DNA from: Gnetum montanum
Lineage: Eukaryota; Streptophyta; Gnetopsida; Gnetales; Gnetaceae
DNA: 64,000 bases
Direction: 5' to 3'
Assembly (NCBI GenBank): GCA_015680685.1
Contig: MNCI01009318.1
Span: forward strand, 1,018 to 65,017
Part shown: positions 46,010 to 56,804 of the stretch, one piece after another
Layout of the letters: each line of letters opens with the position of its first letter
Numbering within the stretch: the stretch's first letter is position 1
Notes under the pieces: model-generated
Told to the model about the DNA's origin: nothing
What the model saw: only the letters and a program-made list of their open reading frames with translations
Database searches by the model: none
Translations under genes and position numbers: made by a program

Positions 46010-47379
46010 TTGGACCCTCTTTTTTGAAGCTTGGAGGAATCGACCCGAGAAGCGTCGACAAAGAAGTGCAAAACACCACAACCAATTTGATATAGACTTT
46101 GTTCTTTGCCACTTGACTAGACGTCATCGCACCGTGTTCAGTAGTACATGGGATCGAAAAAGGAAAATTTGTAGCTGATAGGAGGAAAGAGATTGTGGGG
46201 ATTGGCGACTCCCCAAGAAATTATGCTGAGAGATGGGGTGCTCAGGTGTGCTGCATGCTGGTCCTTGTCAATAGCCATTGTTTAGTAGACTCGGAGTTCA
46301 GACATGCAATGTGCGTGCTTTGGCGGAACAAGGCTCTTGGTTAGTATTCAAGAGAACTTATTGGCAAGACCAAAGTCGCGGGGAGATGTGTTACATGCTT
46401 TGGAGGAACAAGGCCCATGTCTAATGTTGAGGGGGGCCTGTTGGCGGAGAGCCAGAGCCATGCAACTATATGCTTCTTGACTGTTTTGGGACATGAGTAC
46501 TTAGTTTTGAGACAACTGCCTTCCCGCTTGGGGCTTATATGGGAGGTGCCAAGAGTCTCACTTTTTTTTTGTGACGTTGATTTTGTACTCATGTTCGACA
46601 GTATGTGACAGCATGTTCAAGGTTTTGTGTGTACTAGATATATCAGAGGTATGATTGGATAAAATGTATTTGTGAACGGATAGGGAATGAGTCGGTGAAC
46701 GGGGATGTACTAGTGAACGGTTTGATTTAGTCTTGCCATGTGTGCTGTGAACATTGCCTCATCGTATCGCTTGCGATGGGATGCATCCTTGTGCGAAAAA
46801 CCTCTGGGTGTCATCCTACAAACACAACTCCAAGGAGACAAGAAAACCATGAGTGAATGATCGAGCTTAGACTTACACGGTGACAGACTTTATATCAGTA
46901 GTAGCAGCGTCGGTAGGATCCTCTGATGACGGGTGATGCAGTGATGAAGCTTAGATGTGGCGGCAGATTGATGAACCAGAGACGAACTTGCCAGTTTATA
47001 GTCCAGGCGGACTATCATGGGTTAGTTTTATGTCGTAACCCGTTGGACATTGCCTGTTTAGCTTCGTGGTGGACGTTACATTGCCAGTTTTTAGTCTTAG
47101 CAGACTATGAGGAGGCAAGCTAGTTTATAGTCTTAACAGACTCTGATGGTTGTGACGGTGGCAGTGTACTGTCATGCTAGAGGGGTGCTAGTTTATTATC
47201 ATTGCGAACACTGTGGGGTATCATTTTATTGTCATGATGCCAGGACAGTTGTGGTGTCAGTTTTGAGTCATAACCTAGGACTGTTCTGTGGTATCAATTT
47301 ACCGTCATGATCCCAGGACGAGCTGTGGTATTAGTTTATAGTCATGATTCCAGGACTTGCACGTACCTGAGCTTGTACT
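46010..47379 (-). other. Element E 3' region with polypurine tract and minisatellite
   Basis: The polypurine tract is at 46010-46025 (sense AAAAAAGAGGGTCCAA). A conserved 130-bp block follows, then low-information sequence and an array at about 46990-47355 of AGTTTATAGTCTTAGCAGAC and GGTATCAGTTTATAGTCATGATTCCAGGAC units. No gene is supported. Confidence 0.75.
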
Positions 47380-50300
47380 TCAGACGTAAAACGGTTTTAG
47401 GTACAAGTGATTGGTCGGATTGGTAAGCTTGTTTCCTTCCATGTTAGCTAATTTGAATGCTCCATTGTCAAATGTTTTAGTAACCAGGTAAGGCCATTCC
47501 CAATTAGCTGAGAATTTTTCCGGATGTTCCCGAACGGCTTTAAGTACAAGGTCACCTTCTTTGATAGGGTGCTTGTTGATGTCATGCTGATGTCGTTGCC
47601 GTTGTTGTTTTTGGTACCATTCGATCTGATCGAGGGCGCGCACACGTTCTTCTTCTACTGAGTCAAGATCAACGATGTGTAAATCATTGTTTTGCCCGTC
47701 GTCGAGGAGCCCAGAAAGTGTGATCCTTAGAGATGGTACCTATAGTTCCAAAGGTAAAACAGCTTCTAAACCGTAAACAAGACTGTATGGTGTCTTACTT
47801 GTTGAAGTTCAGTGTGTAGTACGGTATGCCCACAGTGCGTACACCAATTGTTCATGCCATTTTCTTTTGCTCTGGGTAAGCATTTTCTTAAGTATTGTAA
47901 TAATTGTCTTGTTTGTTGCTTCCACTTGTCCATTACTCTGAGGATAGTAAGGGGATGAAAACGAATGTTTGATCCCCAGACTGTCACAAAAGGTTTGGGT
48001 TTCGGCACTGCTAAATTGTGGCCCGTTGTCAGTGATGATTGTCATGGGGATGCCGAAACGGGTTACAATGTTTTCGAGGATGAAATTGCATACATGCTTA
48101 GAGGTAGTTTTTCGAAGTGGAGCAGCTTCTACCCACTTTGTAAAATATTCGGTTGCGGTGATGATGAAACTATGCCCTGCAAAGGATGAGGGTGTTATCG
48201 GGCTAATAAGGTCTAATCCCCACTTTTGAAAGGACCATGTGATTTGCGCTCTATGCAATTCATTCGGTGGGACATGGATTAGATTGCTATGTTTTTGACA
48301 AGTGCTACACGTTTTAACTTTGGAGAGACAATCATACTCCATGTGCGGCCAATAGTAGCCTAAGCGCTTGATTTTCATTGCCATGGCCTTTGGCGCTATG
48401 TGTCCTCCACATAGTCCCTCATGTACTTGTTCAACAATAGTTTGGGCATTGGTACTACTAACGCATGTTAGCAATATGCCTTCGTAGGATCGTCGACACA
48501 GTGTGTCCCCTACCAGGGTATACTGCTTAGAACGTTTCCTCACCGTGTCTCTCTGTACATTTGTTAGGTGTCATGGTGTTTCGCTGCGTAGAAGGTATTC
48601 TTTGATGTCATCGTACCATTCTACTGTGTGTGTTGAACTAACAGATGCGATTGGCAACGTGTCAAGGGTGTCAGTGATTGGTTCAGCATAGCTGGCTAGG
48701 GAGCTTGGTAATGCGTGGAACATGTCTGGCGATAAGTTTAATGCTAATGTGGCTAACGCATCTACGATGGTGTTATCATTCCTGGAAACATGTTGCACAT
48801 CGATGTTTTCGAATCGCCTCATTAGGTGTTTCGCTAAGTCGCAGTATGGTTGTAAATGTTGGGCTTTACATGTATAGACGTCTGTGACTTGGTTTACGAC
48901 TAGTTGCGAGCCCCCTCTAACTACAAGTCGTGTGATGTTTAAAGCCAGAGCTACCGCGAGACCTCTAAGGAGACCTTCATACTCTGCTATGTTGTTGGTA
49001 CAAGGAAAGTTGAAACGATAGACAAAGGGTCAGATCTCCCCAGAGGGATAGGTGATGACAGTGACTACACTTCCTCCTCGAGAGGTGGATGCCCCATCAA
49101 AGTTCAAAATAGCCTTGTAGTCGTTGGGCACGATGTCTATGGCGCTTATGTTCTCATCTGGAAAGTTTGGTTCTATAGTCGCTTGGTCGTGCGTTGGTGA
49201 TGTTGCCATTTGATTTACTATAGCTTGACCCTTAACTAATGATTGCGCTGCGTAGTACAGGTCAAACTCAGCTATCATGGCCTTCCACCGGGCTATTCGA
49301 CTTGTTTCGTAAATATTCCTTGTTATGACTCTCAGTACATTGGCCTTGCAAATTATGTAAACCTGGTTACGGAAGAGGTAATGTCGCCATTTTCTTAAAG
49401 AAAAGACCAAAGCTAAACATGACTTCTCCACATCATTGTACTTTTTCTCGTGGGCAACTAATGCGTGGCTCAAGTAATATACAGGGACTTCGATTCCGTC
49501 ATCGTGTTTCTGGCAAAGCATAGATGCAATGGATGAATCCGATGTAGTAAGGTAGATTTAGAATGGTTTATCGTTTTGAGGTGGATAAACCATGGGTAGC
49601 CGAGCAAGTGTCGTTTTAATGTCATCGAATGCCTGTTGACACTCTGGGATCCATTCAAAATGTACGTTCTTGCGTAACAGGTGGTTCATGGGTTTTAGTT
49701 TATCTGTCAGTTTTTCTATAAAGCGCCTGATGAACTATAATCTACCTTGTAAACCTCGAAGTTCGGTAAGGTTGCCCGGTGGTTTCAGGTTGGTTATGGC
49801 TTTGACCTTATCAGGGTACACTCGTATCCCTACTTCGGATGCTATAAATCCAAGCATTTTGCCTGTTTTGACACCGAAGACACATTTTTTGGGTTAAGCC
49901 TCAATTCATACTTTAGACAACGTTTTAATACTAAATCAAGATCTTGTACATGTTGTTCCTCTATTTTTGACTTAACCACAATGTCATCCACATAATCATT
50001 AAGTGAGTGTAATATGTAATCGCTGAAGATGAATGTCATCGCTCTTTGATATGTGGCCCCAGCGTTCTTGAGACCGAAGGGCATCATTGTGTAACAAAAG
50101 GTTCCCCATGGTGTCATAAAGGTTGTCCAAAGCTGATGTTCCGGGTTGATTCGTATTTGATTGTATCCCGAGAAGCCATCCATGAAGGATAATAGTGTGT
50201 GCCCAGTGGTCGAATCAACAAGTTGATCGATGCTGGGTAGAGGAAAATCATCCTTTATGGTTGCAACATTCAAATCCCTGAAGTCAATGCACAAAAGAAT

Positions 50301-50860
50301 GCTTCCGTTCTTTTTTGGAACAATGACCATGTTGGATACCCACTCGGCATAATCGATAGCCCGAATGAAACCAACTTGATAAAGCTTGGTGATCTCATTA
50401 CGAACCGCTAATGCTACCTCGGGCTTAACCTTTCGTGCTTTTTTTTTACTGGTCTTAACTTTGGATCAAGGATAATATTGTGTGTTGGACAATTCGGGGA
50501 TCTAGCCCGGGCATGTTTTTGTAGGACCAAGCGAATGGTTTCATATTTTCCCTAAGCACATTCTCAATGTTTTTGGCTAGTGACGGTTGTAATAAGGTGC
50601 TCAACTTTAAAATTTTAGTTTCTCCATCGGGCATGACAATGGGGGTTTCAGACAACGGGTCTTCAATGATATTTTCGGCCTCTATGTCAAGGGATTTTGT
50701 CATGCCTTTGTAATTGTCTGTTATTTGCTATGTTGAGGCTATGACTACGTTGTCCGTTGGTGGAATCAAGTTGATGAGATTTATGTTAATGTCTCTTGTA
50801 ATTTTTCTGTATGGTCCATCAATGATTAACGGTGCGGCTAAATGCTGGCAGTCCATTGAG
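47380..50860 (-). pseudogene. pol: Element E pol: RT, RNase H, second RNase H, integrase
   Basis: RT is at about 50500-49740 (VIVPKKNGSILLCIDFRDLN, FSGYNQIRI, YVDDIVVKSK). The first RNase H is at 49740-49210 (VEKSCLALVFSLRKWRHYLF). The second is at 49180-48760 (LNFDGASTSRGG, NNIAEYEGLLRGLAVAL, NTIVDALATLA). Integrase is at 48543-47809 in one open frame, with HHCC finger residues (HEGLCGGHIAPK, CSTCQKH), LDLISPI, TDNGPQF and NGQVEATNK as DDE landmarks. The C-terminal module ends KPFYV at 47380. Frameshifts near 49880 and 50450 and stops after LLA (50860 region) and in RNase H break it. The start is placed by alignment with C. Confidence 0.92.
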
Positions 50861-51593
50861 CTTGCTCATGCCAATAAACAGAGGGTTGAATAAGCAAAGG
50901 GGTATCGTACTATGTCTTTCAGTGCTTTTTTTTTAAACTATGTGTACATGCATAATGCTGGATTAGCGTCACACCGGGACGCATGGCAGTTTAACGCCTT
51001 ACCGGGCCATAAGTGGCAGTTTAATGCCTTACCGGGCCGTAAGTGGCAGTTTAACGCCTTACCGGGCCAAAAGTTGGATGGGGAACTGGCAGTTTAAGGC
51101 CGTACCGGGCCATAAGTGGCAGTTTAAACTAGAATGTTCATAATAACCGTGTAGAATGGGGTCCACTGGGGAACTAAGGCATAGCAATCTCTATTTTTAA
51201 TAATTTTTAATAGTTTTATAATATACCCTTTTTTATTTTTTATTTTGATTTTTTGGTCAAAAAATAAGCAAAAAGACGAAAAAAAGGCAAAAAGGCGTAA
51301 TGGCGGCATCAGCGTCAGCGTCAGCGCAGCGGAGCGTCAGCGTCAGTGGATCGCTATATAAAAGGGGGGGGTCCATTTGCTTTACTTTGAAAGCGACAAA
51401 GCGTAAGCAGCAGCGTGAACTGTCAAAGTGTAAGCGTGAACTGCATTGCCTTAGCGTAAGCGTAAATTTCCTCGAGCGTAGACACCGAAGTATAACCCCA
51501 GCGTAGACGCGGAGCCTTAAACTTCCAGGCGTTAGCATAGACACTTTTTCTCAGCAGCGTAAATCATTGTTTCGTCAGCGCAAACAGGCCGAG
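50861..51593 (+). promoter_or_regulatory. Antisense promoter and leader of element E, with minisatellite
   Basis: From 50985 to 51130 are five units of GGCAGTTTAANGCCTTACCG, about 30 bp each. An AT-rich block (51190-51255) and AGCGTCAGCG microrepeats (51309-51347) follow, then a plus-strand TATA box TATATAAAA at 51355-51363 with a G8 run and pyrimidine-rich start site. The leader of AGCGTAAGCG-like words runs to the ATG at 51594. Same order as C, 50% of the region being repeat. Confidence 0.8.
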
Positions 51594-54500
51594 ATGGGCA
51601 AGGGCAAAGAAGTGGAGGGCCAGGGGAGGAAGGGTCCCGACTTGACCTTCGCGGAGGAGACGGAAGCTATGCTGCAAGGCCTACCTAGGCTAAGGATCCC
51701 ATGCTGGCCCGTGACATCCCACAGGTAGGCTCTGATCTCTGCCTTTAATTATTTTTGTGCTGTCCTTTATAGCATAGACAGTCTCGGCGTATACGCCGAG
51801 CGTAAGGGTTTTTACGCGCATGAGGTTTTGCGGCGTATACGTCGAGTATCATTTTAAAGCGTAAAGTTTTGTCAGCGTAAACATTTTCCTTGTACTAGAA
51901 TACCAGCGTAAGCTACGGCGTCATACATTTTTTGTATAGTCTTGTCAGCATGATTCGCTTATTTTACCTGCGTAAATTGTTTACTGTGACGGCGTATACG
52001 CTTAGGGTTTATTCGGTGTATACGTTGTTAGCCTGCAGTTGTCTTTCAGCGTAAACTTGTTTTTCCTCTTTCTGGCGTAAACTTATTTATTTTGTATTGG
52101 CGTAGACTGTTTAAGCTGAAATCGGGCTGTGGCGTATATGCCAAGGGTTTCGTAGGCGTATACGCTAAGCACAAGATAGTTCGTTTTCAGCGTATACGCT
52201 GCGCTAGGCAGCATCTACGCTCAGTGCTTAGCGTATACGCTGAGTGTGAACCCCATTTTTGCACTAACTGTGAACAACTTCGCCGGTGTATACGCTGGTC
52301 TACGGGGCGTATACGCTGAATGCAAACAGTTAGTAAAATTTTTCAGATTTTAAATGTTGATTTATGATGTAAACTTTCACGTTTCGAGCTAATTTGTCGT
52401 GGTATCATGATTGTTTGCAGGGACAGTAAGCGCTTCCTCATCGTTGTCGAACTTGTTGGGGTATTAACATGGGTCGGCCCTATTGAGGATGGCGAGGTTC
52501 CCCCGGATCTAACCGTGGATACCAATGGGGTTTGGTTCAGGGGAGGCGCACGTGGATTTCTGTCCTTCCTATTGGACAATTTTGAGGTGGCTATCTGGTC
52601 AAACTTTGATGAGGTGACTGCATAGAGCATGCTTGAGGAGATGCTGCTGAGGGCTGCGGAGGGTATCATGGTTTTTATACAGGACATCGATGAGGGGCCT
52701 CTTGTTAACAAAGATGGCATTACCCGCGGGCCCTGGGCCACACGCCCATTAATGCGCGTGTGGGCACTATTGCCACGAGGGTTGGATTATCTCAACAATA
52801 TGTTGTTCATAGTTGCCCGTGCATATACATTATTCCAGAACCCTCCCGGAACGGTGTATCGAGTGGCCAGGTAGGCATGTTTGGGTTTACTTTTTCCTTT
52901 CACTGTTCAGTGTTTGTTTCTTGTTTTGACCCATATTTGCTTACAGGCCGAAGACCAACCCGGATGGGACACTCATTGAAGATGAAGGATTAGCCCTTGC
53001 TCGCACTACCCTGGAAGCATTTATGACAGGCCCCACCCTTCGTGGGACCGTACTGGGTCAAATGAAGGGTTCGATGGTCCATTTTCATAAGCAGTTTTCC
53101 AGAGTGTTTGCGATGTGCAAGGCTCGTGGGTGGCTGCATGAAGACTGGACTGACGATGAGCCAGTTTTCTCTCGTGATCTTGGCAGCACGTCTAGATCTA
53201 CCACTAACGGTAAATGATAACACTTCTTAGATATGTTAGTGGGTTTGTCCAATTGTTTTGATTTACGCTGATATGAAAACTTTACATTGCTTTTACAGTT
53301 AATATACCTTCTGGTGAGGATCCGATGACCACCGGACGAACCGAGATGACTTTGTCGATGAAGTTCGGAGGGGTGGCTAAGGCCCAGAAGTGGTTGCAAA
53401 ATCATGCTCCTCTGTCCCTCGCTCGTTGCCTAGATGATGTTGGGCTCATGGAACTTTTTATGACCCCGAGTCCTGATGTTTCCATTGGGGAGATGATCGG
53501 GATTGTAGACTCCTTTAATGAGTTTGTCTCATACTACAGCATCCGGATTAAGGGTGTGAAGGTAGTTTTCCGTCTGTCGCCTGAGTTCTTTTCTAACCTA
53601 TTTGGCGTACTGACAGATGGCCTGAATGTAGTATTAGACAGAGCTCATAAAGAGCTCCAGAAGATTCGAGAATTGGAGGATTGGCTAGGCATGGCTAAGG
53701 GTGCCAAGGGATTCCCGATGCAAGGGAAGGAGAAGGTTGTAGAAGTGAACGAACTATATCCCCTGTTCAGAGCACAGGTATTCCCCAAAACGCTTTCCTA
53801 GGTGAGGTGCCTTGGGGTTGAGGCTGTTCGTGTCATGCGAACTGTTTTAGAAACAGGCATGCGATATAACTGGGCACGATTTTTATTGTTGGGCATGCAC
53901 AAGGAGATAGTGCGATTGTGTTCGAATGTTGAGGCGCAATCCCATTTCACCTTTGCATTCTTCGTCAGTTATCTTCGCCATTTTGCTGAGTTCCTGGTAG
54001 TTTGCACAGATAACAAGTTTGTCCTGTGGGATCGGGGTCAACTATCCCGCCCGTGGATCAATCACTTGTATGACACAGCCAAATCTCAAGATGCACCCGA
54101 AGGTATCGATGAATCCGTTTCCATTACTACGGGAGGATCATATGGCGGTTTGATCCACACACGTGATAGTTTGCGGTTGGAGCCAGATGATGTGCCTTAC
54201 ACTGCTAGAAGGGCAGAACGGGTCATCAAGGAAACTGTTGGCCAGGCTAAAGCAAAGCTAAAGAGGCCTGAGCACCCGGCTGAGGAAGTTTTCGGTGTGA
54301 GCCAGCCACGCGTAAAGCGGATATGCTTCAAGATGCCTGGTGAGCGCAACTTGCCTGCTTATTACTTTAGCATTTTCATTTTGTTTATAACTTTTACCTC
54401 AATCACTTACATGTTGTTAATATTTTTTGGCTTGATTTTAAAACAGTAAGGAAGTAGGCTTTAGAGACGATCACGGAGGAGGAGGAAACCAATAGGGAGA

Positions 54501-56016
54501 AAAACAACGAGGAGGAACATACAGAGAAGAGCCAAGGTGGAGGGACGGAGGAGTTAAGGGAGAAAACCATAGAAACTGAGCCTTTGGATGACCAAGGCAG
54601 TGTCGATCAAATGTTTCGCAGTTTTCTTCAAGGAGATTTGGATTTAGGCGCTCCCCCAGGGGGTGATGAAGGGCACGGTACATTTTTCCTTTTATCCTGT
54701 TTTGATTTCTCCTGTCACTTGTCATTTTTGTGGTATTTTTTTATTTTTTATGTTTTTATCCTGTCCAGATGAAGGTAGCGAGACCAGGACAGTGCGTTTG
54801 GATGTACCGATGAAGATAGTTCCCCCGGAGAGGACCGCTGAGGTTAGTTCATCACGTACCCGTGAGCCATTTACTTGGTCTAAAATGCCAAGCAAGATGG
54901 ATTTTATGGCTAGACTCGCGGAAGAAGTCGTTGAACAGATCCAGGAGGCCCACCCTGACATAGGTATAAATTATTCAAAGACTTGGGGTTTCACATCTTG
55001 TTTATATTGTCCTAACGTTTATATTTTTCACGTGGATAGGAGCTAAATTGAGATGGGATCCCTCTGAGAGCATCAGCATAGAAAGTTTAACTGCACTTTC
55101 CCCAGAAGTGGAACAGGTGCCAAGGCCTGTTTACGATGGAGTTGCAGAAGGCTTTGTACACAATGCCAAGTCGTTATGGACCTATAGGCGTTCCATTGAG
55201 CAGTTGTGGCTACAGATTCAGGCAAAGGAAAGGGAAGTCTCTGAGTTGTCAGCAGAGCGTGATGATCTGAAGGCCCGGTACGAGTTCACCGCTGCTAGGC
55301 TGAGCGGTGATCACTCTTGGCGAACGTCCGAGGTCATGTATACAAGATATTGGAATTTACTGAATCGTCATGCATCGCTGACTCGGAGAATGGCGGAGCA
55401 CAAAGCCTAAATTGATCTCCTGAACCTTAAATGTCAGGATTGGAAAGCTTTTGCTTCCAAGGTTCGTAAGTGGGGTCAGGACAAGAAGAATCACAAACAT
55501 TACTACAAGAAGTCGCTAAAAGAGGTTTCCATCGAAAAGCGGAAACTCGAGATGTTTGTGGAGGGTTTGGGTTTACGTTCCGCTTTCGATACTTTTACTC
55601 AGAATACAACTGTGGAAATGGAGTCGCCTACAAGGGTGATCACAACTGCTTCTGAGGAAGTGTCGGTTGGTGAATTTCCTCTGAAATGTCCCACCTGGTC
55701 AGCTGTCGACAAAGGGAAAACTCTGGCAGACGTTGACTTAGGCCTGGATGGGACAGACTGGGCCAGCGTTTCAGAGGAAGAAATCCTTAGTCGACTGGAG
55801 TTTGGCTTGGGGGGATCTCCCATGGTAAGAGTTTTGTTCTTATGGAGTTAATTTATTGGATAACGTTTAACATTTTAACATTTTCTTATTCTTATGTTGG
55901 TTGTTTGTTCTCAGGATGAAGGTGGTGATGACGCCCAAGAGGCTGGCCCCAGTGGAGCAGGGGCCTCTGACACTGGTGGATCTAGAGAGGATGACCCTCC
56001 CGCCTCGGATGTTTAG
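51594..56016 (+). pseudogene. Antisense gene of element E (eight exons, best-preserved frame)
   Basis: Exons: 51594-51724, 52421-52870, 52947-53209, 53299-54339, 54447-54677, 54769-54963, 55040-55824, 55915-56016. Every intron is GT-AG. Joined length 3198 nt keeps one frame throughout (1065 codons plus stop), interrupted only by stops at 52623 (TAG), 53799 (TAG), 54455 (TAG) and 55408 (TAA), where C has CGG, CAG, CAG and CAG. N-terminus MGKGKEVEGQ. Exons 2-4 (residues about 45-628) form a probably globular part with RGFLSFLLDNFEVAIW, KARGWLHEDW, FSNLFGVLTDGLNVV and SHFTFAFFVSYLRHFAEFLV. Exon 5 is acidic; exon 7 has a roughly 150-residue coiled coil; exon 8 is Gly/Asp-rich. No signal peptide or membrane segment is evident. 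A nuclear or cytoplasmic factor is plausible; function unknown. Confidence 0.88.
51725..52420 (+). repeat. Intron 1 of antisense gene (E) with GCGTATACGC palindromes
   Basis: GCGTATACGC or one-mismatch forms recur from about 51785 to 52320, mixed with GCGTAAAC and GCGTAGAC words. The splice donor is at 51725 (GTAGGC) and the acceptor TTGTTTGCAG ends at 52420. Confidence 0.85.
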
Positions 56017-56804
56017 TGTTTTAATTTTTAAGTTTTTGATGTTTTGTCTTTGACTTAGATTTATACGGGAAATGTGACTTGAAGATTCTGAAACGGATGA
56101 AAACAATTGAAACCTGTAACTATACAATGTTGTATGTAAGAAAATTTTTTTTGATTTTTGAATTTAATTGTAAACACGACACGATAATGTAAAATGTTTT
56201 GGAATTTTACTTCTTTGTTTAAAGAGTAATGTACCGAAGTAACCATAAATGACACGTGAAATGGAAAACAAAGTATGCACTAGTTTAAAGCCATCTCAGG
56301 CCCCTAAGCATAGTTTAAGGCCATTTCGGGCCCCATTGTAAACGAGCAATATTTTGGGCAGAGTGGATAAGTTTCTTGGTGGACCGACCATCTCTGATCG
56401 TGGCTAGTTTTATGTCATTACAGACATGATAGTTTAACGTCTTTCTGGACAAGAAGTTTTGTTTAATTTTAATTTTTTTGTTGTTTATGTTTTTTTTGTG
56501 TTTTGGGTTTTGTCGTAGTTTAGTGTCATTTCGGACGTATTATAGTTTAACATCATTTCGGACTTCATGTAGTTTAACGTCATTTTGGACGAGAAGTGTT
56601 GTTTAATTTTAATTTTTTTTGTTGTTTATGTTTTTTTTTTTTGTGTTTTGGGTTTTGTCGTAGTTTAGTGTCATTTTGGACGTATTATAGTTTAACGTCA
56701 TTTCGGACTTCATGTAGTTTAACGTCTTTTCGGACGAATGGTAATTTAACGTCATTTCAGACTAATGGTAGTTTAATGTCGTTTCGGACTAGGCCATTTC
56801 GATC
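56017..56804. repeat. Convergent spacer with expanded AGTTTAACGTCATTTCGGAC array (E)
   Basis: After the antisense stop there is about 260 bp of AT-rich 3' sequence, then about 56280-56790 carries AGTTTAACGTCATTTCGGAC units. A longer block of about 120 bp containing TTTTGGGTTTTGTCGTAGTTTAG (about 56455-56690) is duplicated in tandem. The sense gag-protease stop at 56805 lies at the edge of the array. Confidence 0.8.
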
